Positions 15,351 to 22,684 of a DNA stretch of 33,365 nt are shown piece after piece (position 1 is the first letter of the stretch; each line of letters starts with the position of its first letter). Source of the DNA: Desulfobacterales bacterium (GTDB taxonomy: Bacteria; Desulfobacterota; Desulfobacteria; Desulfobacterales; C00003106); NCBI GenBank assembly GCA_030594505.1, contig JAUVFC010000001.1, forward strand, positions 1 to 33,365, given 5' to 3'. The position numbers and the translations under genes were made by a program. The notes beneath the pieces were generated by a model that did no database searches, was not told the origin of the DNA, and saw only the letters and a list, made by a program, of their open reading frames with translations.

Positions 15351-15758
15351 TTAGCTCCTGCTTACAATCTTTGTCTTGAAAGGAAGCTTGTGGGCAGCCA
15401 ACCGAAAAGCCTCATCTGCTAATTCTCTTGGCACTCCTCCCATCTCATAAATAATCCTTCCCGGACGTATAACAGCAATCCACCCTTCCGGCGATCCCTT
15501 GCCTCCACCCATTCTGGTCTCAGCAGGCTTTCTGGTAAAAGGCCTATCAGGGAAAACCCGAATCCAAATTTTGCCCCCCCTTTTTACATGGCGGGTAACT
15601 GCGATACGCGCAGCCTCAATCTGCTGGGCCGTAATATATCCGCATTCAACAGCCTGCAATCCATATTCACCAAAAGCAAGGCTTGTCCCTCGACAGGAGG
15701 CGCCCCTCATTCTCCCCTTTTGCCGTTTTCGGTATTTAACTTTTTTAGGACTTAGCAT
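15351..15758 (-). CDS. rplP: 50S ribosomal protein L16
   Basis: 135 residues, about normal; located near the peptidyl-transferase centre and A-site tRNA elbow. MLSPKKVKYRKRQKGRMRG and VFPDRPFTRKPAETRMGGGK are diagnostic. ATG start, 12 nt after rpsC. Confidence 0.97.
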   Translation of the reverse strand: MLSPKKVKYRKRQKGRMRGASCRGTSLAFGEYGLQAVECGYITAQQIEAARIAVTRHVKRGGKIWIRVFPDRPFTRKPAETRMGGGKGSPEGWIAVIRPGRIIYEMGGVPRELADEAFRLAAHKLPFKTKIVSRS

Positions 15759-15770
15759 ATGTACAGACCC

Positions 15771-16415
15771 CTAAGATTTTCCTTCCTTCTTCTTTAGTAT
15801 TTCTCCCTTAAAAATCAGCACCTTGACCCCTATGAGCCCGTACGTTGTGCGGGCCTCGCTAAAACCACAATCTATATCCGCTCGCATTGTATGAAGAGGG
15901 ACTCTACCCTCACGGAACCATTCTGTACGCGCCATCTCAGCCCCTCCAAGACGCCCGGAACAGGTAATCTTAATCCCCTGTGCGCCAAACCGCATGGCTG
16001 AAGTCACTGCTTTTTTCATCGCACGCCGAAATGCAACCCTCCGCACAATTTGAAATGCCACGTTTTCTGCTACAAGCTGCGCATCCAGTTCAGGTTTTCG
16101 TACTTCCTGAATATCAATGATTACCTCCATCGGAACAAATTTTTCCAATTCTCGTTTAAGATTTTCTATTTCTGTTCCTTTTCTTCCAATCACCAATCCC
16201 GGACGAGCCGTAAATATACGAAGCTTAATTCGCTTTGCAGCGCGCTCAATTTCTACCTTGGATATACCGGCATGGGAAAGCCTTCTTTTCAAAAATCGTC
16301 GTATCTTGCTGTCTTCATACACAAATGCCGCATAATTTTTCCCGGCAAACCATTTTGAATCCCATGTCTTAATAATACCCAGTCTAAAACCTATAGGATG
16401 GACCTTCTGTCCCAC
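15771..16415 (-). CDS. rpsC: 30S ribosomal protein S3
   Basis: 214 residues; part of the mRNA entry tunnel and helicase site. N-terminal MGQKVHPIGFRLGI, a KH domain with GRKG at about 78-81, and the C-terminal domain (GRLGGAEMARTEWFREGRVP) are clear. The start is GTG after AAGGAGGT. It keeps S10 order between rplV and rplP; family B repeats fill most of the 88-nt gap to rplV. Confidence 0.97.
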   Translation of the reverse strand: MGQKVHPIGFRLGIIKTWDSKWFAGKNYAAFVYEDSKIRRFLKRRLSHAGISKVEIERAAKRIKLRIFTARPGLVIGRKGTEIENLKRELEKFVPMEVIIDIQEVRKPELDAQLVAENVAFQIVRRVAFRRAMKKAVTSAMRFGAQGIKITCSGRLGGAEMARTEWFREGRVPLHTMRADIDCGFSEARTTYGLIGVKVLIFKGEILKKKEGKS

Positions 16416-16435
16416 ACCGACCTCCTTATTTCTTG

Positions 16436-16503
16436 TTGACTATTGAAGATTTAAGGATCGATAAATTGTTCTTCAAATAGTCAATCTTCAATCGCCAATC
16501 TTC
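16436..16503. repeat. Heptad-repeat palindrome, family B (GATTGAA), degenerate
   Basis: TTGACTATTGAAGATT at the left pairs with CTTCAAATAGTCAATC at the right around a mixed centre, followed by CTTCAATCGCCAATCTT. It begins at the base after the rplV stop and ends 20 nt before the rpsC start, leaving just the Shine-Dalgarno region free. Confidence 0.75.
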
Positions 16504-16839
16504 CTAAGCTTTCTCGGACAAGATCACGGTAATATGACTCGTCCTTTTCAATATCCTGTAAGCGCGTCCCTGAGCCCTGGGACGAAAACGTTTCAAGGAC
16601 GCGCCCTGGTCTACAAGTATGTTCCGCACAAAAAGTGAATCCACATCAACCCCGGATTTCTGGTCCGCATTGGCAACAGCAGAACGGACAACCTTGTCAA
16701 GAATTCTGGCCGCCTTCTGAGGCATAAACTTCAGGTTGTTCAAGGCATCCTCAACAGGTTTCCCTTTGGCAGCCTCTAAAATTTTGCGGACCTTTGTTGA
16801 AGAAATCCGTATAAATTTAGCCTTAGCTCTGACATCCAT
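16504..16839 (-). CDS. rplV: 50S ribosomal protein L22
   Basis: 111 residues; its beta-hairpin (residues about 80-100, GASLKRFRPRAQGRAYRILK) lines the exit tunnel and is a macrolide-resistance site. The fold from AKFIRISSTKVRKILEAAKG is canonical. ATG start, 19 nt after rpsS. Confidence 0.97.
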   Translation of the reverse strand: MDVRAKAKFIRISSTKVRKILEAAKGKPVEDALNNLKFMPQKAARILDKVVRSAVANADQKSGVDVDSLFVRNILVDQGASLKRFRPRAQGRAYRILKRTSHITVILSEKA

Positions 16840-16858
16840 TTACCATAACCTCTGTTAG

Positions 16859-17137
16859 TTACTTCACCCTGGTTTTTTTATTACCTGCATGGCCATAATA
16901 GGTACGTGTAGGCGAAAATTCTCCCAGCTTATGCCCAACCATATTCTCCGAAATAAACACGGGAATAAACTTCTTCCCATTATGAACTGCAAGCGTCAAA
17001 CCCACCAACTCCGGAACTATTGTCGAACGTCTCGACCATGTTTTAATTACCTGCCTGCTCTTAGTCTCCTGGGCGGCCAGGACCTTTTTCAATAACTTTG
17101 CTTCAATATATGGGCCTTTCTTTGCTGAACGCGGTAC
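16859..17137 (-). CDS. rpsS: 30S ribosomal protein S19 with GTA at the expected start codon
   Basis: S19 binds the 30S head with S13. The family sequence begins at PRSAKKGPYIEAKLLKKV; initiating one codon before it gives 92 residues, the normal length. That codon is GTA (17135-17137), not ATG, GTG or TTG. AAGGGAG lies 6 nt upstream, exactly where a Shine-Dalgarno for this position belongs. The only other in-frame start is TTG at 17209, which would add 24 residues encoded largely by a family B heptad repeat and lacks a good Shine-Dalgarno. Possibilities are non-canonical initiation, a repeat-encoded extension, or one wrong base. The SENMVGHKLGEFSPTR core is intact, so the gene is not decayed. 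Confidence 0.9.
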   Translation of the reverse strand, partial: VPRSAKKGPYIEAKLLKKVLAAQETKSRQVIKTWSRRSTIVPELVGLTLAVHNGKKFIPVFISENMVGHKLGEFSPTRTYYGHAGNKKTRVK

Positions 17138-17154
17138 GGCTTTCTCCCTTCTGA

Positions 17155-17225
17155 ATTGACGATTGAAGATTGAAGATTGAAGATTTTGGCAGCCTTCTTC
17201 AATCGTCAATCGTCAATCTTCAATC
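17155..17225. repeat. Heptad-repeat palindrome, family B (GATTGAA/GATTGAC)
   Basis: Left arm 17155-17185 has four units (GATTGAC, then GATTGAA repeated). Right arm 17196-17225 is the inverted stack (TTCAATCGTCAATCGTCAAT and on). It lies 9 nt after the rplB stop and ends just before the rpsS Shine-Dalgarno, so rpsS initiation could be affected by this hairpin. Confidence 0.85.
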
Positions 17226-17234
17226 CGAAATATC

Positions 17235-18023
17235 CTACTTTCTTTTTACGGTCTTATAACCCTTTGTGGGCACTCCCCACGGCGTTACAGGGTGTCGTCC
17301 GCCTGAACTTTTACCCTCTCCACCTCCATGCGGATGATCTACGGGATTCATGGCAACTCCCCGTACTTTTGGCCGCCTACCCAACCAGCGCTTTCTTCCA
17401 GCCTTACCCAATGAAACATTTTCATGATCTACATGACCAACCTGACCGATTGTTGCCCAGCAGCCGACAAGTATCCGTCGAACTTCACCGGATGGGAGTT
17501 TAACGTGTGCGTATTTCCCTTCTTTGGCTACAAGTTGCGCATATGTTCCGGCGCTTCGAACAATCTGCCCCCCTTTCCCTACTCGCAACTCCACGTTGTG
17601 AATCTGGGTTCCAAGGGGGATACTCCCCAATGGAAGGGCATTGCCCGGCTTGATATCCGCCTTTTCGCTCGCAATCACTTTAGCCCCTACCGAGAGATTG
17701 ACCGGCGCCACAATGTATCGTTTCTCCCCGTCCACATAATGTAAAAGCGCGATTCGGGCTGACCGGTTCGGATCATATTCTATTGCTGCCACCTTGGCTG
17801 GAATCTCTCTTTTATCTCTTTTAAAATCTATCAAACGATAGCGGCGCTTATGACCGCCCCCTCTATGGCGACATGTTACACGACCATTTGAATTACGACC
17901 GCCCGTTTTTGTTAAACCCTTGGCTAAACTTTTTTCAGGGGACAATCGAGTGATTTCATCAAACGTATTATATGATTGCGCCCTCCGCCCCGGGGAGGTC
18001 GGCTTTACTGTTCTTGTGCCCAT
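17235..18023 (-). CDS. rplB: 50S ribosomal protein L2
   Basis: 262 residues; essential for peptidyl-transferase activity and subunit association. KPTSPGRR at the start, RVTCRHRGGGHKRRYRLID and the C-terminal MNPVDHPHGGGEGKSSGGRH with the conserved His are present. It ends at GYKTVKRK; most bacterial L2 proteins run about ten basic residues further. The stop lies 9 nt from the family B palindrome, so the short tail may date from repeat insertion. ATG start. Confidence 0.97.
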   Translation of the reverse strand: MGTRTVKPTSPGRRAQSYNTFDEITRLSPEKSLAKGLTKTGGRNSNGRVTCRHRGGGHKRRYRLIDFKRDKREIPAKVAAIEYDPNRSARIALLHYVDGEKRYIVAPVNLSVGAKVIASEKADIKPGNALPLGSIPLGTQIHNVELRVGKGGQIVRSAGTYAQLVAKEGKYAHVKLPSGEVRRILVGCWATIGQVGHVDHENVSLGKAGRKRWLGRRPKVRGVAMNPVDHPHGGGEGKSSGGRHPVTPWGVPTKGYKTVKRK

Positions 18024-18053
18024 GGTCTACCTCATTCTAAATTGACGATCCAA

Positions 18054-18341
18054 CTACGCTCCTTCAAAAAATTCGATACGTTCTCCGGCGCCAAGCGTCA
18101 CTATCGCCTTTTTCCAATTTCGACGTTTACCGATGGCCCTGCCTGTGCGCTTCTTTTTCCCTATCATATGAATCGTACGAACTTTTAATACTCGAACATT
18201 AAAAATCGACTCAATAGCCCTTCGGATCTCAACCTTATTCGCCCTTGGCGCAACCTCAAATACCAATTGGTTGTTATTCTCTTTGTTAATAGTGCTCTTC
18301 TCAGTAACTAAAGGTCTTCGAATGATCTGATATTCGTTCAC
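18054..18341 (-). CDS. rplW: 50S ribosomal protein L23
   Basis: 95 residues; exit-tunnel rim protein that docks trigger factor and SRP. RRPLVTEKSTINKE and FNVRVLKVRTIHMIGKKKR are typical. The start is GTG and overlaps the rplD stop by 4 nt (GTGA), indicating coupling. Confidence 0.96.
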   Translation of the reverse strand: MNEYQIIRRPLVTEKSTINKENNNQLVFEVAPRANKVEIRRAIESIFNVRVLKVRTIHMIGKKKRTGRAIGKRRNWKKAIVTLGAGERIEFFEGA

Positions 18342-18961
18342 GGGAGCAACCTCTTCTCTATCTGTTTTATAGCCGACTCTAATAGTACAAGGCGCTTGAA
18401 CTTCAAGATATCATAGACGTTTAGTCCTTCCGCCCGCAAGACTTTGACATCCGGAACATTTCCAGAAGAAAGTTCCAGGGTTTCATTCGCGGCATCAGTA
18501 ACAATCAAGGCATTGTCGGTCTTTAAGCTTTTCATGGCCTCAACAAAGCGCTTTGTCTTGATCTCCCCGAGATCAAATCGGTCCAAAATCAGAAGATCCT
18601 CATCCCTGCGTTTAGTTGCCAACGCCATCCTAAGCGCCTGCTTCCGTATCTTTTTGGAGACCTTGAGGGCAAAACTTCTGGGTGACGGTCCAAAAACCGT
18701 TCCGCCGCCTCGCATAAGAGGAGAACGTATGGTGCCGGCCCTCGCGCGCCCTGTTCCCTTCTGCCGATAAGGCTTCCCGCCTCCGCCTCGCACATCCGAA
18801 CGCCCCTTGGTTGACGCAGTTCCTGATCGCCTGTTTGCCAACTGCATAACCACAACTTGATGAAGAATATGATTTTTCACCGGCACATCAAAAATATCCG
18901 GTGACAGTTCTATTTCAGAAACCTTGTCTCCTTGTATGTTATATACATCCACCATGCCCAT
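18338..18961 (-). CDS. rplD: 50S ribosomal protein L4
   Basis: 207 residues; its long loop reaches the exit tunnel, and in E. coli L4 represses its own S10 operon. The loop motif KPYRQKGTGRARAGTIRSPL and GGGTVFGPSPRSFALKV are clear. ATG at 18961 has GGAG nine nt upstream. Gap to rplC is 55 nt. Confidence 0.97.
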   Translation of the reverse strand: MGMVDVYNIQGDKVSEIELSPDIFDVPVKNHILHQVVVMQLANRRSGTASTKGRSDVRGGGGKPYRQKGTGRARAGTIRSPLMRGGGTVFGPSPRSFALKVSKKIRKQALRMALATKRRDEDLLILDRFDLGEIKTKRFVEAMKSLKTDNALIVTDAANETLELSSGNVPDVKVLRAEGLNVYDILKFKRLVLLESAIKQIEKRLLP

Positions 18962-19016
18962 TTTTAGTCTCCGGCTTCCCCGCTATAAGATTCTTTTTCC
19001 AGCGTATCTCTGGACA

Positions 19017-19643
19017 TCAAACTTTCCGTTTTCTCACTTCCACCAAGCCGCCGCGGCTCCCGGGAATTGCTCCTTTTATGATCAAAAGATTCTGTTCCGG
19101 TCGCACATCCACAACTTCCAGGCCTTTAACGGTAACACGACTGTTCCCGTAATGTCCCGGAAGTTTCTTTCCCTTCATTACCTTTGCCGGCCAAGCACAC
19201 TGCCCAATGGCGCCAGGCACCCGGTGAGAATGAGACCCGTGGGTTTTCCCGCCCCCATGGAATCCCCATCGTTTAATAACACCGGCATAGCCCCGGCCTT
19301 TGGAAATGCCGGATATGTCAACACGTTCACCTGTTTTAAATATATCAACAGTCAGCGTTTGTCCCTCTTCAAATTCGGAACAATTGTCTGCAGGAAATTC
19401 CAGCAGAAAGCCAAAAGCACGCCCCCCGCTTTTTTTAAAATGTCCGGCCAACGGTCGGTTAACCTTTTTCTGACTCTTTTCCTCAAAACCGATCTGTAAG
19501 GCCTCATACCCATCCGTATCCTGAGTCTTTATCCGGGTAACCACACACGGTCCAACCTGGAGAACGGTTACCGGCAAGCGATGTCCGTCCGAGGAAAAGA
19601 TGCTCGTCATACCTATTTTTTTTGCCAACACTCCTTTTATCAT
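19017..19643 (-). CDS. rplC: 50S ribosomal protein L3
   Basis: 208 residues from MIKGVLAKKIGMTSIF, the standard L3 start; an early 50S assembly protein whose central loop nears the peptidyl-transferase centre (GGGKTHGSHSHRVPGAIGQC). The open frame extends upstream to 19682, but those 13 residues run into a repeat end and AGGGACGGA suits 19643. A 384-nt gene-free stretch separates it from rpsJ. Confidence 0.96.
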   Translation of the reverse strand: MIKGVLAKKIGMTSIFSSDGHRLPVTVLQVGPCVVTRIKTQDTDGYEALQIGFEEKSQKKVNRPLAGHFKKSGGRAFGFLLEFPADNCSEFEEGQTLTVDIFKTGERVDISGISKGRGYAGVIKRWGFHGGGKTHGSHSHRVPGAIGQCAWPAKVMKGKKLPGHYGNSRVTVKGLEVVDVRPEQNLLIIKGAIPGSRGGLVEVRKRKV

Positions 19644-19693
19644 TGTTCCGTCCCTATCTAGTATCCAGCCGGAAATGGACACTATTTAACCAG

Positions 19694-19714
19694 AAAAAAC
19701 GCCCCCAAGGGGCG
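19694..19714 (-). terminator. Intrinsic terminator-like hairpin between rpsJ and rplC
   Basis: On the minus strand CGCCCC-TTG-GGGGCG forms a 6-bp all-GC stem with a 3-nt loop, followed at once by TTTTTT. It lies inside the S10 gene block, about 310 nt after the rpsJ stop and 50 nt before rplC. It could attenuate or separate str-block transcription from rplC onward. I see no convincing promoter between it and rplC. Confidence 0.6.
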
Positions 19715-19810
19715 CTTCGCCTCTGCGCCGCTTAAAGATATCTCCTTTTGAGCCCTCTGCAAAGGCCTCACTTTGGAGATCTTAAAGCTGGCCGATTAAT
19801 TTACTCTAAT

Positions 19811-19974
19811 GAGCCAGTTTCAAAACGTTCAATTTTGTCCAAGGTCAAGCAAGGCGAAGATTTTAACCGCAGCTCCGCCTCAGGCGGATCGAGGATAGCG
19901 CTGACGCTTCACTTCGTGCAAAATCTGAGCCTTACGCAGAGATTGGGCAAAAGGGGACGTTTTGAAACTGCCTC
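19811..19974. mobile_element. MITE-like element, family D, 20-bp terminal inverted repeats
   Basis: Ends GAGCCAGTTTCAAAACGTTC (19811-19830) and the inverted 19955-19974 differ at two positions. AAT flanks both sides and may be a 3-bp target duplication. The interior (TCCGCCTCAGGCGGATCGAG, later ACGCAG and TTGGGCAAAAG) matches in order the interior of 22106-22262, although the outer ends differ. It has no coding capacity. The rest of the gap 19644-20027 holds the hairpin at 19694-19714 and a short AGATATCTCC/GGAGATCTT inverted repeat near 19737-19783. Confidence 0.75.
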
Positions 19975-20027
19975 AATGGTAAAAAAATCTGCTATGGTGC
20001 AAGAGCGATCGATCTTGTGATCGAATG

Positions 20028-20339
20028 TCAGAGTTTAATTTCCACATCCACACCCGCGGACAGGTCTAGTTTCATAAGTGCATCCACGGTCTGTTGTGTG
20101 GGTTCTAATATGTCCAACAACCTCTTATGGGTCCTGATTTCAAACTGTTCTCGTGACTTTTTATCCTTGTGAGGCGATCTAAGAACACAATACTTGTTGA
20201 TCTTCGTCGGCAGCGGTATCGGTCCTGCGATTTTGGCCCCCGTTCGCTTAGCCGTATCAACAATATCCACAGCTGCCTGATCTAAGAGCTTATGATCATA
20301 AGCTCTTAACCGAATCCTGATCTTCTGATTCATCATCAT
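20028..20339 (-). CDS. rpsJ: 30S ribosomal protein S10
   Basis: 103 residues; a 30S head protein that doubles as NusE in antitermination. QKIRIRLRAYDHKLLDQAA and the C-terminal LSAGVDVEIKL are canonical. The first three codons ATG-ATG-ATG/AAT allow starts at 20339 to 20333. It follows tuf by 39 nt, as in many str-S10 superoperons, but is cut off from rplC by the 384-nt gap. Confidence 0.96.
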   Translation of the reverse strand: MMMNQKIRIRLRAYDHKLLDQAAVDIVDTAKRTGAKIAGPIPLPTKINKYCVLRSPHKDKKSREQFEIRTHKRLLDILEPTQQTVDALMKLDLSAGVDVEIKL

Positions 20340-20378
20340 AGTTACTACCTATTAGCCAATCTGAGCTGTCATCTCAGA

Positions 20379-21578
20379 TTATTCTATTACTTCACTGATA
20401 ACACCGGCGCCAACCGTGCGTCCGCCTTCACGGATAGCAAAGCGGAGCTCTTTTTCCATCGCAATCGGAGTAATCAGATCCGCGTCTATCGATACGTTGT
20501 CGCCGGGCATTACCATCTCTATGCCTTCAGGAAGATTTACCACTCCGGTCACATCTGTTGTGCGAAAGTAAAACTGCGGACGGTAGCCGTTGAAAAATGG
20601 GGTGTGACGTCCGCCTTCTTCTTTCGTCAATATGTACACTTCTGCCTTGAATTTCGTGTGCGGGGTGATTGTGCCGGGCTTGGACACTACCTGACCACGC
20701 TCTACTTCCTCTCGCTTAGTACCTCGGAGCAGTACCCCTATGTTGTCTCCTGCCTGACCCTCATCCAGCAGCTTCCGGAACATCTCAACTCCGGTACATA
20801 CGGTCTTGGAGGTGGGACGTATTCCTACGATCTCCACATCATCGCCTACATGGATAATCCCTCGGTCTACCCGACCGGTCACAACCGTGCCGCGCCCGGA
20901 TATGCTGAATACGTCTTCTATCGGCATCAAAAACGGCTTCTCTGTGTCTCGAACAGGGTCGGGGATGAAATCGTCTACCGCGTCCATCAGTTTCCATATC
21001 GGACCGCAGTTCTCGCATTCACGCTTGCCGCAGCCGCATTCCAGGGCCTTTAACGCGGAACCGGGGATGATCGGCGTGTCATCACCGGGAAAATCATACT
21101 TTGAAAGCAACTCACGCAGTTCCAGATCTACCAGTTCGATCAGTTCTTCGTCGTCAACCATATCTATCTTGTTCAGAAATACTACTATGTTCGGCACACC
21201 TACCTGACGCGCTAATAATATATGTTCACGGGTCTGCGGCATGGGGCCGTCATCAGCGCCGACTACCAGGATCGCTCCGTCCATCTGAGCCGCGCCGGTG
21301 ATCATGTTCTTGATATAGTCCGCATGGCCGGGACAGTCCACATGAGCATAATGTCGGGTCACTGTCTCGTATTCAACATGCGCCGTCGCAATCGTTATTC
21401 CGCGCTCCCTCTCTTCAGGGGCCTTGTCTATGTTGTCAAATGAGACATATTCCGCCTGACCTGCCGCTGCCAGGCAACGCGTAATGGCCGCCGTCAATGT
21501 CGTCTTACCATGGTCTATATGTCCTATCGTACCTACATTCACATGCGGCTTTGTCCGCTCAAATTTCTTCTTCGCCAT
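20379..21578 (-). CDS. tuf: Translation elongation factor Tu
   Basis: 399-residue GTPase that delivers aminoacyl-tRNA to the ribosome. GTP-binding motifs: GHIDHGKT (19-26), DCPG (81-84), NKID (136-139), GSAL (173-176). Domains 2 and 3 follow and it ends GAGVISEVIE. A Cys-rich insert after ALKALE carries Cys181, Cys183, Cys188 and Cys191 (CGCGKRECENC), a possible metal site; I recall similar inserts in some sulfate reducers. ATG follows GGAGGATGC. fusA, which normally precedes tuf, is absent here. Confidence 0.97.
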   Translation of the reverse strand: MAKKKFERTKPHVNVGTIGHIDHGKTTLTAAITRCLAAAGQAEYVSFDNIDKAPEERERGITIATAHVEYETVTRHYAHVDCPGHADYIKNMITGAAQMDGAILVVGADDGPMPQTREHILLARQVGVPNIVVFLNKIDMVDDEELIELVDLELRELLSKYDFPGDDTPIIPGSALKALECGCGKRECENCGPIWKLMDAVDDFIPDPVRDTEKPFLMPIEDVFSISGRGTVVTGRVDRGIIHVGDDVEIVGIRPTSKTVCTGVEMFRKLLDEGQAGDNIGVLLRGTKREEVERGQVVSKPGTITPHTKFKAEVYILTKEEGGRHTPFFNGYRPQFYFRTTDVTGVVNLPEGIEMVMPGDNVSIDADLITPIAMEKELRFAIREGGRTVGAGVISEVIE

Positions 21579-21601
21579 GACGCATCCTCCTTGCTAACAG
21601 C

Positions 21602-22072
21602 CTACCACCTATAGTGGGCAAATGCCTTGTTGGCATCGGCCATCCTGTGAGTATCTTCTCTCTTTTTAAATGCTGCACCTCGTTTGTTGGCCGCATCAAT
21701 CAATTCACCCGCCAACTTATTCGCCATATCCCTCTCAGAGCGGCTGCCGGCATAAGCAATCAACCAACGTATTCCCAGCGCCGTGCGTCGGTTCGCCCTT
21801 ACCTCCACCGGAACCTGGTAGGTGGCCCCCCCCACTCGACGGGATTTAACCTCAACGATCGGTTTAACGTTTCCCAGCGCTTTTTCAAAAACAGCGAGCG
21901 GCGCTTCTTTGGTTCTGTTTTGGATAATATCAAATGCATCATACACTATGGATTGCGCTACACTTTTTTTCCCGTCTTTCATTACAACGTTAATAAATTT
22001 GCCTACCAACCTATTGTTATATTTAGGATCAGGCAAAATACTCCGTTTTGGTACTTCTCTTCTCCTGGCCAT
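21602..22072 (-). CDS. rpsG: 30S ribosomal protein S7
   Basis: 156 residues; nucleates the 30S head and in E. coli represses the str operon. MARRREVPKRSILPDPKYNN and VEVKSRRVGGATYQVPVEVR are canonical. ATG start. It is followed directly by tuf (23 nt) instead of fusA. The 188-nt gap to rpsL is filled by a MITE-like element. Confidence 0.97.
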   Translation of the reverse strand: MARRREVPKRSILPDPKYNNRLVGKFINVVMKDGKKSVAQSIVYDAFDIIQNRTKEAPLAVFEKALGNVKPIVEVKSRRVGGATYQVPVEVRANRRTALGIRWLIAYAGSRSERDMANKLAGELIDAANKRGAAFKKREDTHRMADANKAFAHYRW

Positions 22073-22105
22073 ATATAAAAAATCTCCAATTTTCTAATAT
22101 TACTT

Positions 22106-22262
22106 AGTGTCCATTCAGAAATGGTATATTTTGGCCGCACAAAGGTTTCTACCGCAGGCGCAGTCCCGCCCAGGCGGGATCGAGAATAGAAAACCTGCGG
22201 CTTCCTGCTCGTAGAGAAAACGCAGTATTGGGGCAAAAGATGCCGTTTCCGTGATGGACACT
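22106..22262. mobile_element. MITE-like element, family D interior with AGTGTCCAT ends
   Basis: Ends AGTGTCCATTCAGAAATGG (22106-22124) and inverted CCGTTTCCGTGATGGACACT (22243-22262) share most positions. The interior contains CAGTCCCGCCCAGGCGGGAT, then CGAGAATAG and ACGCAG/TTGGGGCAAAAG in the same order as the element at 19811-19974. The right end reaches into the rpsL stop codon. A lone matching end (ATGGACACTA) is at 19675-19685, near rplC. Confidence 0.7.
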
Positions 22263-22632
22263 ACTTGGGCTTTTTGGCCCCATACTTCGACCGGCCCTGT
22301 TTACGATCTTGAACTCCGATGGAATCGAGCGTACCCCGCACAACATGATATCGTACACCAGGCAAATCCTTCACACGTCCTCCCCTAACCAAGATCACGG
22401 AATGTTCCTGCAAGTTATGTCCTATTCCAGGGATATAAGAGGTTACCTCGATTCCATTTGTTAACCGAACACGAGCCACTTTCCTTAAGGCTGAATTCGG
22501 TTTTTTAGGGGTAGACGTATACACTCTGACGCACACCCCGCGTTTTTGGGGGCACGCCTTTAAAGCCGGCGTATTTGTCTTGTTCTTTAACCGTACTCGG
22601 CCTTTCCTTATTAATTGGTTGATAGTAGGCAT
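22261..22632 (-). CDS. rpsL: 30S ribosomal protein S12
   Basis: 123 residues from MPTINQLIRKGR, the standard start; decoding-site protein. The frame is open to 22671 but those 13 extra residues are read from a palindrome. GAGGA lies four nt before the chosen ATG. PKKPNSALRK (Lys43) and GGRVKDLPG (Lys88, Asp89) are wild type at streptomycin-resistance positions. First gene of the str block. Confidence 0.96.
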   Translation of the reverse strand: MPTINQLIRKGRVRLKNKTNTPALKACPQKRGVCVRVYTSTPKKPNSALRKVARVRLTNGIEVTSYIPGIGHNLQEHSVILVRGGRVKDLPGVRYHVVRGTLDSIGVQDRKQGRSKYGAKKPK

Positions 22633-22647
22633 AATGTCCTCATTATT

Positions 22648-22684
22648 TGAGACCCTTGCAAAATGTGACATTTTGCAAGGGTCT
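22648..22684. repeat. Perfect 18-bp-arm palindrome upstream of rpsL
   Basis: GAGACCCTTGCAAAATGT, one base, then its exact reverse complement (37 nt in all). On the minus strand it ends 15 nt before the rpsL ATG, next to the Shine-Dalgarno, and no T-tract follows, so it is not an intrinsic terminator. It could affect rpsL translation, or be another dispersed repeat. Confidence 0.8.

Noticed and set aside
19644..19682. Upstream start for rplC giving 221 residues
   Set aside because: The added residues come from a repeat end; L3 proteins begin at MIKG.
19748..20020. 90-residue plus-strand frame between rplC and rpsJ
   Set aside because: It is read mostly from the MITE-like element 19811-19974 and has no recognisable family.
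20358..20380. AATCTGAG/CTCAGATT hairpin at the tuf stop as a terminator
   Set aside because: No T-tract follows on the transcribed strand and rpsJ begins soon after; at most a weak structure.
22633..22671. Upstream start for rpsL giving 136 residues
   Set aside because: The extra codons lie in the perfect palindrome; the ATG at 22632 gives the standard S12 N-terminus and has its own Shine-Dalgarno.
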